A stretch of DNA of 57,129 nt from Paludibacteraceae bacterium. Lineage in GTDB: Bacteria > Bacteroidota > Bacteroidia > Bacteroidales > Paludibacteraceae. The stretch lies in the NCBI GenBank assembly GCA_017401985.1, contig JAFPNK010000063.1, positions 1 through 57,129 on the forward strand, written 5' to 3'. Numbering within the stretch: the first letter of the stretch is position 1; each line of letters opens with the position of its first letter. The notes below the pieces were generated by a model. That model ran no database searches, had not been told where the DNA came from, and worked only from the letters and a program-made list of their open reading frames with translations. Of this stretch, positions 45,826-54,724 are shown piece after piece. A program made the position numbers and the translations under genes.

Positions 45826-46854
45826 CTACTTTTTTATCGTATATAATCGATGTCCGTCCACCTGCTCATATTTGTCAGGCAGGGCTATCTGCGGAGCGGG
45901 AACTCCGTCTCCTATCTTCAGTTCCGGAGCCACCTCGATGTGTATTTCATCCCAAATACCGGTGTTCAAGATATGTGCCAGCAACGTAGGCCCTCCTTCC
46001 ACCAGGATGGAATGAATATTCCGCTTAGCTAGGTCCGCCAGCACCTGTGGCCATTCCGTATGCTCACGATACACGATCGTCTCGCTTTCATCGGATAAAA
46101 TACGTGCATCAGAAGGTATAACGCCATGTCTATCCAGCGTTACTCGGATGGGATTTCTTCCTTCCCAATGGGTATTCAGTAACCGTGGGTTATCCAGCAG
46201 TACTGTCCGCGTACCCACCATGATCGCCATATTCTCTGCCCGCATGCGATGCACGATTGACTTGGTGGCCGGAGTTGAAATGGCTAATGCACCATTGAGG
46301 TGCGTATGGGTGGAGGAGGAGAGATGGGTGATTTCTCGTTTGTAATCCACAAAACCATCTGCGGTCTGCGCCCATTTAAGAATCACGTACGGTCGTTTTT
46401 TCTCATGCAGACACAGAAAACGCTTATTCAATTCGCGGCACTCCTGTTCTAACACGCCCACCACCACTTCTATACCGGCTTCCCGTAATAGTTGCACACC
46501 TTTTCCCGCCACCAGAGGGTTGGGATCCAGCATTCCTACCACCACGCGTCCGACACCTTTTTCGATAATTAGTTTGGCGCACGGCGGTGTCTTGCCATAG
46601 TGACTGCAGGGTTCGAGGCTGACAAAAAGAGTACACTGCGACAAATCGATATTTGGATATTTCGATGTTTCGAGATTTTTAAAACAATTGACTTCCGCAT
46701 GCCCTTCGCCGTATTTTTCGTGCCAACCCTCCGCTATTATCTGCTCATCCGAGTTGCACACCAAAACGGCTCCGACCATAGGATTTGGAGCTACATAGTA
46801 TTCTCCCCGTCGTGCAATTTCAATACATCGTGCGATATAATTTGCGTAATCCAT
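45826..46854 (-). CDS. ribD: Bifunctional riboflavin biosynthesis deaminase/reductase
   Basis: 342 aa. It carries out the deamination and reduction steps that convert the GTP-derived pyrimidine toward riboflavin. The N-terminal deaminase (about residues 1-145) has the zinc ligands in HAEVNC and PCSHYGKTPPCA. The C-terminal reductase (about 150-342) shows RPYVILKWAQTADGF, VGTRTVLLDNPRLLNT and SILVEGGPTLLAHIL, all typical. Its start is 22 bp from the prmC start on the other strand, and the prmC promoter covers the ribD start region. I found no TAnnTTTG box for ribD in the gap, so its promoter must lie within prmC. Confidence 0.95.
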   Translation of the reverse strand: MDYANYIARCIEIARRGEYYVAPNPMVGAVLVCNSDEQIIAEGWHEKYGEGHAEVNCFKNLETSKYPNIDLSQCTLFVSLEPCSHYGKTPPCAKLIIEKGVGRVVVGMLDPNPLVAGKGVQLLREAGIEVVVGVLEQECRELNKRFLCLHEKKRPYVILKWAQTADGFVDYKREITHLSSSTHTHLNGALAISTPATKSIVHRMRAENMAIMVGTRTVLLDNPRLLNTHWEGRNPIRVTLDRHGVIPSDARILSDESETIVYREHTEWPQVLADLAKRNIHSILVEGGPTLLAHILNTGIWDEIHIEVAPELKIGDGVPAPQIALPDKYEQVDGHRLYTIKK

Positions 46855-46872
46855 TTTTTTTTTGTAATTTTG
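46841..46872 (+). promoter_or_regulatory. Promoter of prmC, overlapping the ribD start
   Basis: TTTG, 20 nt, TAATTTTG, then CAGC and the GTG start of prmC. The -33 box lies inside ribD codons 4-5 (minus strand) and the ribD ATG falls in the spacer. Confidence 0.75.
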
Positions 46873-46876
46873 CAGC

Positions 46877-47716
46877 GTGATTCCGATTATACAACATATT
46901 GCTTCGCTATTACAAGCCGTTTATTCACCCGATGAATCGGAGGCATTAGCTTGGTGGATCGTGGAAGAAGAGACCGGTCTCTCCCGCACGCAATTGCAAT
47001 TCGGGCGCAAAGATACTACTTTTTCGCCACATATGCAAGAAATAATCCACCGTTTATTGCATTTTGAGCCTATTCAGTACATTTTCGGCCACACTTTATG
47101 GCACGGTTTGGATTTGAGAGTCACTCCCGCCACACTCATTCCGCGGCCGGAGACAGCGGAACTGGTAGAGAAACTTTCAACGTTCCGGGTTCTGTCTTCC
47201 ACTACGCCCGTAAGGGTGCTTGATATCGGTACGGGAAGCGGCTGTATTGCCATTGCACTCAAAAAAATGCACCCGGACTGGCAGATTACCGGCATCGATA
47301 TATCGGAAGAAGCACTAGCGGTAGCGCGAGACAACGCGCAGCGAAATGAGGTAGATGTTACATTCGAGCACGGGGATATTTTCTCCGAATCCATCGGGCG
47401 AAAACGATCGTACGACATCGTCGTATCCAATCCTCCCTATATATGCGAGCATGAAAAAAAGGCCATGCGGCCTAATGTATTGGATTACGAACCAGCCATC
47501 GCGCTGTTTGTTCCGGACGCCGATCCGTTGCTATTCTACCGACGCATCGCCTCGTTGCAGTTGGGTTCACACTTGTTTTTTGAAATCAACGAAACCTATG
47601 CCGCCGAGATGGAGATGATGCTGCGACAAGAGGGGTACGAAACCATTCGTGTAGACAAAGACATGTATGGAAAAGCACGAATCGTATCAGCTCACTTGCC
47701 TATTCGTTCTTTTTGA
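46877..47716 (+). CDS. prmC: Peptide chain release factor N5-glutamine methyltransferase
   Basis: 279 aa. It methylates the GGQ glutamine of release factors with S-adenosylmethionine. An N-terminal helical domain (about residues 1-70) has the PIQYIFGHTLWHGLDLRVTPATLIPRPETAELVE segment with the conserved PRPETE-like motif. The SAM domain has DIGTGSGCIAIAL, then DISEEALAVARDNA and the catalytic VSNPPYI. The only usable start is the GTG at 46877; the next in-frame Met is within the N-domain. The GTG lies four bases after the -7 box, so the mRNA is probably leaderless. The last 17 bp overlap the convergent recJ gene. Confidence 0.95.
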   Translation: MIPIIQHIASLLQAVYSPDESEALAWWIVEEETGLSRTQLQFGRKDTTFSPHMQEIIHRLLHFEPIQYIFGHTLWHGLDLRVTPATLIPRPETAELVEKLSTFRVLSSTTPVRVLDIGTGSGCIAIALKKMHPDWQITGIDISEEALAVARDNAQRNEVDVTFEHGDIFSESIGRKRSYDIVVSNPPYICEHEKKAMRPNVLDYEPAIALFVPDADPLLFYRRIASLQLGSHLFFEINETYAAEMEMMLRQEGYETIRVDKDMYGKARIVSAHLPIRSF

Positions 47717-49415
47717 TATCCTGCGCATTCATTTGTAAGGTCGTTCGGCCGCGATAACTATTCTCCTCGAGATAGAAGCATACATCCACCGACTTGCCAT
47801 TCTGCAAGTGGGTCGCTTTTTCGCCTTGTCCGAACGCGATTCCATCCATAGCCACGACGCGATCGGTTAGATCCAAATGGAGGTGTTTGCCATCGCTCAC
47901 TGCTCGCGTATTGCGGTTATTAATCAAATGACGACACAGGAAGAGCGGTCGTTCGTTGCCCGGTCCGAATGGCTCAAGGCACTGCAGGATCTTGTACATC
48001 TTCCAGTTCATATCACTCAACTCCACTTCGGCTTCTATATCCAGCGTCGGCACCTGTTGCTCCGGCGTGATATGAGCGGCAACGTACTCCTCAAAACGAC
48101 GCTGAAACTCCGGTAGATCTTTGAGATGCATACTCAGTCCCGCAGCGAACTTATGTCCGCCGAAGTTCGTCAGCAGGTCACGACAGGAATCGATGGCCGT
48201 ATAGATATCGAAATCACTCACGGACCGGGCGCTACCACTGATAAGATCATCATCCGAAGCCGTCAACACAATCGTGGGGCGGTAATAGGTCTCTGTCAAT
48301 CGGCTGGCTGCTATTCCTACTACTCCTTTATGCCAATCGGGCGAATAGACCACCGTGGTGTATTTGCTTGCATTCAACGGATCTTTTTGCAGTTGCTCCA
48401 AAGCTTCATCCGTAGTCTTGCTGTCATAATCGCGGCGATCCTGATTATAGGAATCTATATCTTGCGCGAAGCGGAAGGCATTCTCCGCATCATCGGTGAT
48501 TAAGAGTCGTACGGCTTCCGCACCGCTTTTGATACGTCCGGCGGCATTGATTCGCGGACCTATCTTATAAACCAGATCACTGATGGTGATGGTCTTACCT
48601 TCTATCCCAGCCACCTTCATGATAGCCTGCAATCCGACGGAGGGTTGTGCGTTCAGTGCCCGCAAACCATAAAAAGCCAAGATGCGGTTCTCACCGGTAA
48701 CAGGCACAATATCGCTGGCGATAGACATCGCCAGCAAGGGGAGTAGGCGATAGACTTCCTGCATCTCCAAGCCACGCCGCTGAGCGTAGGCCTGCGCCAG
48801 TTTGAACCCTACTCCACAGCCGCTCAGTTCTTTGAACGGATAGAGACAATCCGCCCGCTTCATATTCAGCACCGCCACTGCTTTCGGAATGATCGTACCG
48901 GGGGTATGGTGGTCACAGATTATGAAATCCACACCGATACTATTGGCATAATCCATCTTCTCAACCGCCTTGATACCACAGTCAAGTGCGATAACCAAGG
49001 TGCATCCTTTCTCTTTAGCAGTATCTATACCTTTGGTGGAAATACCGTAGCCTTCGGTATAACGGTCAGGGATATAATAAATCAGGTTATCGGTCTGCGT
49101 GCGCAGGAAGGAATACATCAGTGCGACTGCGGTGGTGCCATCCACATCGTAGTCGCCATACACCATGATACGCTCGTTGTTATCTATCGCCTTGCATAAC
49201 CGATCCACTGCAGCTCCCATATCGCGCATCAAGAACGGATCGTGCAAGCTGTCCAGAGAAGGACGGATATAAGCTCGCGCCTCCGCACCGGTTTTCAATC
49301 CTCTTCCGGCCAATATACGGGCAGCCGCCGGACTGATATCCAGTTCGGTGCTCAACCGCTCAGCAGCCTGCTGCTGCTCAGCAGTCAGTTCGCGTATATG
49401 CCAGTTAATATCCAC
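47700..49415 (-). CDS. recJ: Single-stranded-DNA exonuclease RecJ
   Basis: 571 aa, family length. It is a 5'-3' ssDNA exonuclease of recombination and mismatch repair. DHH motifs are YGDYDVDGTTAVAL and FIICDHHTPG, with LDCGIKAVEKMDYA between them and GCGVGFKLAQA after. The DHHA1 domain carries NFGGHKFAAGLSM, and the C-terminal OB fold contains LEPFGPGNERPLFL. The start is a GTG at 49415, one base past the preceding stop codon. It is last of the nfeD-floA-amidase-recJ operon. The C-terminus overlaps prmC by 17 bp. Confidence 0.95.
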   Translation of the reverse strand: MDINWHIRELTAEQQQAAERLSTELDISPAAARILAGRGLKTGAEARAYIRPSLDSLHDPFLMRDMGAAVDRLCKAIDNNERIMVYGDYDVDGTTAVALMYSFLRTQTDNLIYYIPDRYTEGYGISTKGIDTAKEKGCTLVIALDCGIKAVEKMDYANSIGVDFIICDHHTPGTIIPKAVAVLNMKRADCLYPFKELSGCGVGFKLAQAYAQRRGLEMQEVYRLLPLLAMSIASDIVPVTGENRILAFYGLRALNAQPSVGLQAIMKVAGIEGKTITISDLVYKIGPRINAAGRIKSGAEAVRLLITDDAENAFRFAQDIDSYNQDRRDYDSKTTDEALEQLQKDPLNASKYTTVVYSPDWHKGVVGIAASRLTETYYRPTIVLTASDDDLISGSARSVSDFDIYTAIDSCRDLLTNFGGHKFAAGLSMHLKDLPEFQRRFEEYVAAHITPEQQVPTLDIEAEVELSDMNWKMYKILQCLEPFGPGNERPLFLCRHLINNRNTRAVSDGKHLHLDLTDRVVAMDGIAFGQGEKATHLQNGKSVDVCFYLEENSYRGRTTLQMNAQDIKKNE

Positions 49416-49427
49416 TCTAACCTCTAA
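49414..49427. repeat. Two 7-bp repeats at the amidase stop / recJ start
   Basis: On the minus strand TTAGAGG is followed by TTAGAGT. The second copy carries the stop of the amidase gene and its last two bases begin the recJ GTG. Confidence 0.6.
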
Positions 49428-50202
49428 TTTTTACCTCGTATTCGTCCGCTTCTTCCCATTGGGGCAACACTTCGCGGAAATGACGCAGTTTCTCGATAGA
49501 GAAATCCACAATTCGTGTCCCTGCCTCATAATCGTCAAAACCGGCCAGATCGTGCAACCAGGTATCATATGCTACCGAATGACCGACATAGTCAAGTTGC
49601 AATCCATCCGTTCCGACCATATTAACCGCTACCGCATAGCAATGGTTCTCTGCCGCCCGGGCTTGTATCAACGCATCCCAATACTGAATGCGAACGGTAG
49701 GCCAGCATGCGACGCATATGAACAGGTCGTACAAGTTCTGCTTATCCTGCCGTAACCACACCGGGAACCGCAGGTCGTAGCACACGGCAAGCCGTATTTT
49801 CACCCCTCTGAACTCCCATATCGTTCGTTCGTTGCCGGGGGTAAAGAACTCTGCTTCTCCGCCACTTTTATACAGGTGATGTTTGTCGTACCAGGACGGG
49901 TTCTCGTGTGGCCGGAACATGAATCCGCGGTTGTATAACCGGTTTTGCTCTGTGACCATTAACGAACCGACGATCGCCATGTCGTAGGTGTCCGCCATCT
50001 GCTGCAAGGCTTGACAGACCGGTCCAGTTCCCCACTCTTCAGCCAATCCGGGTCTGTCGGTGCAGAACCCGGTGCTGAACATCTCCGGCACCACTGCTAT
50101 ATCCGCTTGTCCGGCAATAGCCCGCAAGCGTTCGTCCAATAAACCTACGTTCGCCTGCGGGTTAGCCCATTCAATCGGATATTGCAACAATGCAACCTTC
50201 AC
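49417..50202 (-). CDS. Nitrilase-superfamily amidase (omega-amidase / YafV type)
   Basis: 261 aa. The catalytic triad is visible: Glu in VVPEMFSTGF, Lys in YDKHHLY and Cys in AVCYDLRFPVW. DALIQARAAENHCYAVAVNMVGTDG is also typical. Members deaminate alpha-keto acid amides such as 2-oxoglutaramate, or related metabolites; the exact substrate cannot be read here. The start is a GTG at 50202 that overlaps the floA end zone within a 7-bp repeat array. It is cytoplasmic. Confidence 0.88.
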   Translation of the reverse strand: MKVALLQYPIEWANPQANVGLLDERLRAIAGQADIAVVPEMFSTGFCTDRPGLAEEWGTGPVCQALQQMADTYDMAIVGSLMVTEQNRLYNRGFMFRPHENPSWYDKHHLYKSGGEAEFFTPGNERTIWEFRGVKIRLAVCYDLRFPVWLRQDKQNLYDLFICVACWPTVRIQYWDALIQARAAENHCYAVAVNMVGTDGLQLDYVGHSVAYDTWLHDLAGFDDYEAGTRIVDFSIEKLRHFREVLPQWEEADEYEVKIRG

Positions 50203-50221
50203 CTTTATCCTTTAGCCTTTT
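50194..50221. repeat. Heptanucleotide repeat across the floA stop and amidase start
   Basis: Read on the coding (minus) strand there are four 7-bp units: AAAAGGC and GAAGGTT flank TAAAGGA and TAAAGGT. They encode the last residues of FloA (KAKG), its stop, and the GTG start and next codons of the amidase. TAAAGGT is identical to a unit at the spt junction and to one inside mrp. Confidence 0.75.
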
Positions 50222-51194
50222 TACCTTTTTCTCCACCCGCTATATTCTCGCGCATAGCGGTATCGGCCTGCATATTCTGCATACGGTAATAATCCATGAT
50301 TCCCAGATTACCGTTACGGAATGCTTCAGCCATAGCCTGCGGAACCAATGCCTCCGCCTCAATCACTTTCGCGCGAGCTTCCTGTGCTTTGGCTTTCATC
50401 TCCTGCTCACTGGCAATAGCCATCGAGCGACGCTCTTCGGCTTTAGCCTGAGCAATATTCTTATCAGCCTCAGCCTGATCCATCTGGAGTTGGGCTCCGA
50501 TGTTCTTACCAACATCAATATCTGCTATATCGATGGAGAGTATCTCAAATGCCGTGCCGTCATCCAAACCTTTGGACAGCACCAGTTTGCTGATCGAATC
50601 CGGATTCTCAAGCACTTGCTTATGGCTCTCTGCGCTACCGATAGAGCTCACAATACCCTCACCGACACGCGCCAGGATAGTATCTTCTCCGGCACCACCG
50701 ACCAATTGTTTAATATTCGCACGTACGGTGACACGCGCTTTAGCAATAAGCTGAATACCGTCTTTTGCCACTGCGGTTACAGGCGGGGTATCAATCACTT
50801 TGGGGTTCACCGACATCTGCACAGCCTCGAACACATCGCGGCCGGCCAGATCAATAGCGGTAGCCATCTGGAACGGAAGGGTAATACCGGCTTTGCTGGC
50901 GGAAACGAGAGCATGTACCACGCGCTCAATATGACCACCGGCCAGATAGTGTGCCTCCAGTCCGTCACGTTTAACATCCGTCAGACCGGCCTTGTGGGCC
51001 TCGATCAGACAGTTTACAATCTTTGCGGGTGGTACCTTACGAATACGCATCAGGAAGAGTTGGATTAAACTGATATGTACTCCACTAACGGCAGCATTAA
51101 TCCATAGCATGAAAGGCACATAGTACAAGAAAATGATTACACCAATGCCTATCAATCCGATCAGCACCAGTTCAAGAATTCCGAATTCCATCAT
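50205..51194 (-). CDS. floA: Flotillin-like SPFH protein FloA
   Basis: 329 aa, family length. An N-terminal hydrophobic hairpin ([28 protein letters not shown]) anchors it to the inner membrane. The SPFH domain follows ([96 protein letters not shown]). Then comes a long coiled coil ([43 protein letters not shown]). Flotillins organise membrane microdomains with NfeD partners, whose gene is just upstream. The ATG at 51194 has an AAGGAG six bases upstream, unusually good for this phylum; a second ATG follows immediately. The C-terminus EKGKKAKG is encoded by the repeat array. Confidence 0.95.
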   Translation of the reverse strand: MMEFGILELVLIGLIGIGVIIFLYYVPFMLWINAAVSGVHISLIQLFLMRIRKVPPAKIVNCLIEAHKAGLTDVKRDGLEAHYLAGGHIERVVHALVSASKAGITLPFQMATAIDLAGRDVFEAVQMSVNPKVIDTPPVTAVAKDGIQLIAKARVTVRANIKQLVGGAGEDTILARVGEGIVSSIGSAESHKQVLENPDSISKLVLSKGLDDGTAFEILSIDIADIDVGKNIGAQLQMDQAEADKNIAQAKAEERRSMAIASEQEMKAKAQEARAKVIEAEALVPQAMAEAFRNGNLGIMDYYRMQNMQADTAMRENIAGGEKGKKAKG

Positions 51195-51227
51195 AATGAC
51201 TCCTTTTTTAATATTATTTGTAGTGAA

Positions 51228-51560
51228 TTAGTCTTCTTTCTTCTCCGACTTATCCTCTTCCTTTTTCAACTTATTGTTCGCCAACTCGACATGACTGTCA
51301 ATCTTGGTATCAAGCGCCATCTTATCGAGCGCCCGGCTGCGAAGGAATCCCCAAATAGCCAGCGCCATAAGGAGCACACAAGCAGCCAGCGTAATCAGAC
51401 CGGCGACCTGACCCAGCATCAACCATGCCACCACTACTGCTCCAATCAAGCATGCGAAACCGCCCACACCCGCAATACCGAAACCGGGAAGAAGGAACAT
51501 CTCCATTAATAATAGCGCGACGCCCGCGAGCACTAATAATACGACTAAAAAAATATCCAT
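51228..51560 (-). CDS. NfeD-like membrane protein
   Basis: 110 aa. Two or three membrane helices are visible (MDIFLVVLLVLAGVALLLMEMFLLPGFGIAGVGGFACLIGAVVVAWLML and VAGLITLAACVLLMALAIWGFL). A charged C-terminus ends LKKEEDKSEKKED. The PGFGIAGVGG segment is typical of NfeD membrane domains. It lacks the C-terminal OB fold of longer NfeD proteins (about 150-450 residues), so it is the short form. It sits upstream of floA, a widely conserved pairing, and is first of the operon behind the promoter at 51610-51640. Confidence 0.85.
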   Translation of the reverse strand: MDIFLVVLLVLAGVALLLMEMFLLPGFGIAGVGGFACLIGAVVVAWLMLGQVAGLITLAACVLLMALAIWGFLRSRALDKMALDTKIDSHVELANNKLKKEEDKSEKKED

Positions 51561-51609
51561 GCAAGTGTTTTTATAAAAAATTTACAACTATTTTTTTCTA
51601 AATCGGCTG

Positions 51610-51640
51610 CAAAGATACTAAATATCTTTGATATATGCAA
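51610..51640 (-). promoter_or_regulatory. Promoter of the nfeD-floA-amidase-recJ operon
   Basis: On the minus strand: TTG, 20 nt, TATCTTTG, about 50 bases before the ATG at 51560. It is divergent from the topA promoter, with the -33 boxes about 16 bp apart. Confidence 0.7.
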
Positions 51641-51655
51641 GCGTATATAAAAAAA

Positions 51656-51687
51656 TTTGCACAAATAAATTAATTATACTACTTTTG
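51656..51687 (+). promoter_or_regulatory. Promoter of topA
   Basis: TTTG, 20 nt, TACTTTTG, with a leader of about 35 nt to the ATG at 51727. Confidence 0.75.
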
Positions 51688-51726
51688 CAGCCGTTTTTTG
51701 AGGTTACTCCTTATTTAATAGTGACT

Positions 51727-54042
51727 ATGAGCAAGAATTTAGTAATAGTTGAGTCTCCGGCCAAGGCTAAGACGATTGAGAAATTTCTGGGTAGCGAATA
51801 CCACGTATTGAGCAGTCAAGGTCATGTGCGCGATATTGAGCCGGTAGGAAAGAATTCGATGGGTATTGATTTTGATCACGGTTATCAACCTCATTATGCG
51901 CTTGATCCTCACAAGGAGCATCTGATTGAGCAGTTGCAACGCGAGGTGAACAAAGCGGAGACGGTGTGGTTGGCATCCGATGAAGACCGCGAAGGAGAAG
52001 CGATAGCATGGCATTTGAAAGAAGTGTTGGGTTTAGCGCAAAAGAACACCAAACGTATTGTATTCCACGAGATTACCAAGTCCGCCATTCAGGACGCCAT
52101 CCTTCATCCGCGCGATATAGATTATAATCTGGTCAATGCACAGCAAGCCCGCCGTGTGCTGGATCGTATTGTAGGATTTGAATTATCTCCTATTCTTTGG
52201 AAGAAGGTAACCACGGGTTTGTCCGCAGGTCGTGTTCAATCCGTAGCGGTACGGTTGATTGTAGAGAAAGAGCGGGAGATTGAGTCCTTCCGCGCCTCCT
52301 CATCCTATCGTGTTTTTGCCGATTTCATCGGAGTAAATCCTGGCGATGCATCGGTACTCAAATGCGAGTTGAATCATCGTTTCTCTCACAAGAAAGATGC
52401 GATTGAATTCTTAGAGAGCCTCAACACCTCACAGTTCATTGTGCGGGATGTGCAGCGCAAGCCGATCAAGCATCTGCCGGCACCTCCGTTCACCACTTCC
52501 TCATTGCAACAGGAAGCGGCTCGCAAACTCAAATTCACAGTCTCTAAGACGATGCGTTTGGCGCAGTCGTTGTACGAAAGCGGTCATATCACCTATATGC
52601 GTACCGACTCGGTCAACCTGTCCACACTGGCGCTGGGAACGAGTAAGGAAGTGATTGCAGAGCAGTACGGAAAAGAGTATGTACACACCCGTCAGTTCCA
52701 CACCAAATCCAAGGGTGCGCAAGAGGCGCATGAGGCCATCCGCCCGACGTATATGAACACCTTGAGTGCTGGAGCGACTAAAGATGAGCAGCGGTTGTAT
52801 GAACTGATTTGGAAACGCACGATTGCTTCTCAGATGGAAGAGGCGGAGAGCGAGAAGACCACGATAGAAGTCTCTATTCACGGAAGCAAGTATGCTTTCG
52901 TTGCCACCGGAGAGATCATCACGTTCGACGGTTTCACACGCGTGTACGTACAATCTACGGATGAAGAGACGGAAGAGCGCCGTATATTACCAGCCATGTC
53001 GCCGCGGGAGCGTTTGCGTTTGCAAAACGCAGAAGCTGTGCAGACCTACGCCAAGCCTCCCTATCGTTACAACGAAGCTACGCTGGTTAAGCGAATGGAG
53101 GAATTAGGTATTGGTCGTCCTTCTACCTATGCCACGATCATTGAGACTATTCAACACGTTAAATACGTAGAGCGCGGATCTGTAGCCGGTCAAAAACGAG
53201 ATACTTCGGTGCTGACGCTCAAGAACGGCATGGTGAACGAGAAGCAGAAATCCGAGATGTACGGAGCGGATGCACAACGTCTGCTGCCAACCGACCTGGG
53301 AATCATCACCAACGATTTTCTGGTAGAGCATTTCCCGGCAATATTGAGTTACGATTTCACCGCGCACGAAGAAGAGCAATTCGACAAGATAGCGATCGGA
53401 CGTGCCGACTGGGTGCAGACGGTAGATGCCTTCTATAAGACCTTCCAACCGCTTCTTTCTGCGATTCCATCGGGAAAAGTAGCCGGTCGTCTATTAGGAA
53501 CCGATCCTGTAAGCGGACAACCTATTTACGCCAAGATCAGTAAGATTGGTCCGTGCGTACAATTAGGTGATGCAGTGGATGAGAAACCGCGTTTCGCCAG
53601 TCTGAAGAAAGGTCAGTCTATTTTCTCTATCACGCTTCCGGAAGCGCTGGATTTGTTCAAGACCTCTCTGCCGATGAATTTAGGCGAATACGAAGGTAAA
53701 GAAGTGATTATCGGCGAAGGCAAATACGGTCCTTACGTGCATTACGACAAAGCTTTTATCAGTATTCCGCGCGGCAAAGACCCGTTAAGCATGACTATGG
53801 CGGAGGCCATCGCGCTGATTATAGAAAAGCAGCAGACCACCATGCCGATTCAAGAATGGGGCAATGTGCAGGTGCTAAACGGTCGATATGGAGCATATAT
53901 CCATACGCCGGAAGGCAATTATCAATTACCAAAAGGCTTGACCGCAGAAACGGTTACGGAGGCAGAAGTACGGGAAATAATGGCTAAAAACGAGCCTATT
54001 AAGCCCGGAAAACGTACTTTTCGCAAAAAAAGTACAAAATAA
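51727..54042 (+). CDS. topA: DNA topoisomerase I
   Basis: 771 aa from the ATG at 51727; an in-frame extension to 51628 spans the promoter and is rejected. It is a type IA enzyme that relaxes negative supercoils. The TOPRIM domain has VIVESPAKAKTIEKFLG and ASDEDREGEAIAWHL. Further on are QQARRVLDRIVGFELSPILWKKV and SAGRVQSVAVRLI. The active-site Tyr is in HITYMRTDSVNLS, and RPTYMN and RYNEATLVKRMEELGIGRPSTYATI follow. The C-terminus has the Topo_C repeats (IGEGKYGPYVHYD, LNGRYGAYIHTPEGNYQLP) and no zinc fingers, unlike E. coli. No convincing terminator follows; the tRNA promoter begins at the next base. Confidence 0.96.
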   Translation: MSKNLVIVESPAKAKTIEKFLGSEYHVLSSQGHVRDIEPVGKNSMGIDFDHGYQPHYALDPHKEHLIEQLQREVNKAETVWLASDEDREGEAIAWHLKEVLGLAQKNTKRIVFHEITKSAIQDAILHPRDIDYNLVNAQQARRVLDRIVGFELSPILWKKVTTGLSAGRVQSVAVRLIVEKEREIESFRASSSYRVFADFIGVNPGDASVLKCELNHRFSHKKDAIEFLESLNTSQFIVRDVQRKPIKHLPAPPFTTSSLQQEAARKLKFTVSKTMRLAQSLYESGHITYMRTDSVNLSTLALGTSKEVIAEQYGKEYVHTRQFHTKSKGAQEAHEAIRPTYMNTLSAGATKDEQRLYELIWKRTIASQMEEAESEKTTIEVSIHGSKYAFVATGEIITFDGFTRVYVQSTDEETEERRILPAMSPRERLRLQNAEAVQTYAKPPYRYNEATLVKRMEELGIGRPSTYATIIETIQHVKYVERGSVAGQKRDTSVLTLKNGMVNEKQKSEMYGADAQRLLPTDLGIITNDFLVEHFPAILSYDFTAHEEEQFDKIAIGRADWVQTVDAFYKTFQPLLSAIPSGKVAGRLLGTDPVSGQPIYAKISKIGPCVQLGDAVDEKPRFASLKKGQSIFSITLPEALDLFKTSLPMNLGEYEGKEVIIGEGKYGPYVHYDKAFISIPRGKDPLSMTMAEAIALIIEKQQTTMPIQEWGNVQVLNGRYGAYIHTPEGNYQLPKGLTAETVTEAEVREIMAKNEPIKPGKRTFRKKSTK

Positions 54043-54074
54043 TTTGCATATATAAAAAAAAAGCAGTACCTTTG
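54043..54074 (+). promoter_or_regulatory. Promoter of tRNA-Pro
   Basis: TTTG, 20 nt, TACCTTTG, directly after the topA stop. The predicted leader of about 105 nt before the mature tRNA is long. Two copies of the 7-mer AATCGAG lie in it (54129-54142). Confidence 0.65.
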
Positions 54075-54183
54075 CACCCGCTTTTGAAGGAAAGCGTGTA
54101 GAGCGAGAAAATTATTGCCTGCAAAAATAATCGAGAATCGAGAAAATTTGCGCAAGCAAATAATCGAAGCGAACGAAAGTGAG

Positions 54184-54256
54184 CGAGAAGTGGCGCAGTT
54201 GGTAGCGCACTACGTTCGGGACGTAGGGGTCGCGTGTTCGAGTCACGTCTTCTCGA
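54184..54256 (+). tRNA. tRNA-Pro (anticodon CGG)
   Basis: A complete cloverleaf can be folded. The acceptor stem CGAGAAG pairs with CTTCTCG; the D arm is GCGC / GCGC; the anticodon stem CTACG / CGTAG holds the loop TTCGGGA with anticodon CGG at 54217-54219. The T arm has the loop TTCGAGT, and the discriminator is A. No CCA is encoded. It reads proline codon CCG. Confidence 0.95.
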
Positions 54257-54260
54257 CGAA

Positions 54261-54290
54261 AGAGTCATCAACAAGATGGCTCTTTTTGTT
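54261..54290 (+). terminator. Terminator after tRNA-Pro
   Basis: AGAGTCATC and GATGGCTCT form a 9-bp stem with one G-T pair around AACAA, followed by TTTTTGTTT. It starts five bases after the tRNA. Confidence 0.85.
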
Positions 54291-54334
54291 TGATAACAGC
54301 TATGATGTTCTTCTTAACCCTTCGGATACGATTA

Positions 54335-54718
54335 TCATAACCCTTTGTAGATGTTCCAGATCCAGTTGAGAGCGATGACAACCGCTACAATAGCAAGCAC
54401 CCATGTGGGCCAATTGCCCATTAACACATTACGTAGCGTTTTGGTTCCTCTATAGCAGTCAATGAACTCCCAAACGGGTGCGACGATTAGAAAAAGTATC
54501 AGCAATACGGAAAGAGGGTTGATGGTAATGGCGGTCCACACCTGTCCGTGCAGGAGTGCGATGAGTGCTCTTGTTCCTCCGCATCCGGGACACGGCAGTC
54601 CTGTGATTGCCTTGAACGGGCAACCAATCGGTAATTGAAAATATGCGGCACCGAGTACAAGTACCAGTGCCGCAAACTCAATTAACACGAGCCATATGAA
54701 TGGCCTGAATCGAGCCAC
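54335..54718 (-). CDS. DUF2752 membrane protein
   Basis: 127 aa. It has three hydrophobic segments and, between them, the DUF2752 signature GCPFKAITGLPCPGCGGTRAL. The four cysteines (GCPF, PCPGCGG) may bind metal, but the family function is unknown. A GTG start at 54718 lies six bases after the TM2 stop and in the same operon. The two families often occur together, as far as I recall. It is convergent with the tRNA gene; the 44-bp gap holds nothing further that I can identify. Confidence 0.88.
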   Translation of the reverse strand: MARFRPFIWLVLIEFAALVLVLGAAYFQLPIGCPFKAITGLPCPGCGGTRALIALLHGQVWTAITINPLSVLLILFLIVAPVWEFIDCYRGTKTLRNVLMGNWPTWVLAIVAVVIALNWIWNIYKGL

Positions 54719-54724
54719 GTAGGA

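Noticed and set aside
51628-51726. N-terminal extension of TopA
   Set aside because: It runs through the promoter at 51656-51687, so it cannot be in the mRNA.
54014-54035. Hairpin GTACTTTT / AAAAGTAC at the end of topA as terminator
   Set aside because: No T-run follows on the plus strand; it lies inside the coding sequence.
54124-54131. Minus-strand TATTTTTG box in the tRNA leader as a promoter
   Set aside because: The nearest TTG is at the wrong spacing (about 23 bases) and no gene follows on that strand.
54115-54369. 84-codon frame across the tRNA gene
   Set aside because: The frame covers the tRNA and its terminator; no protein features.
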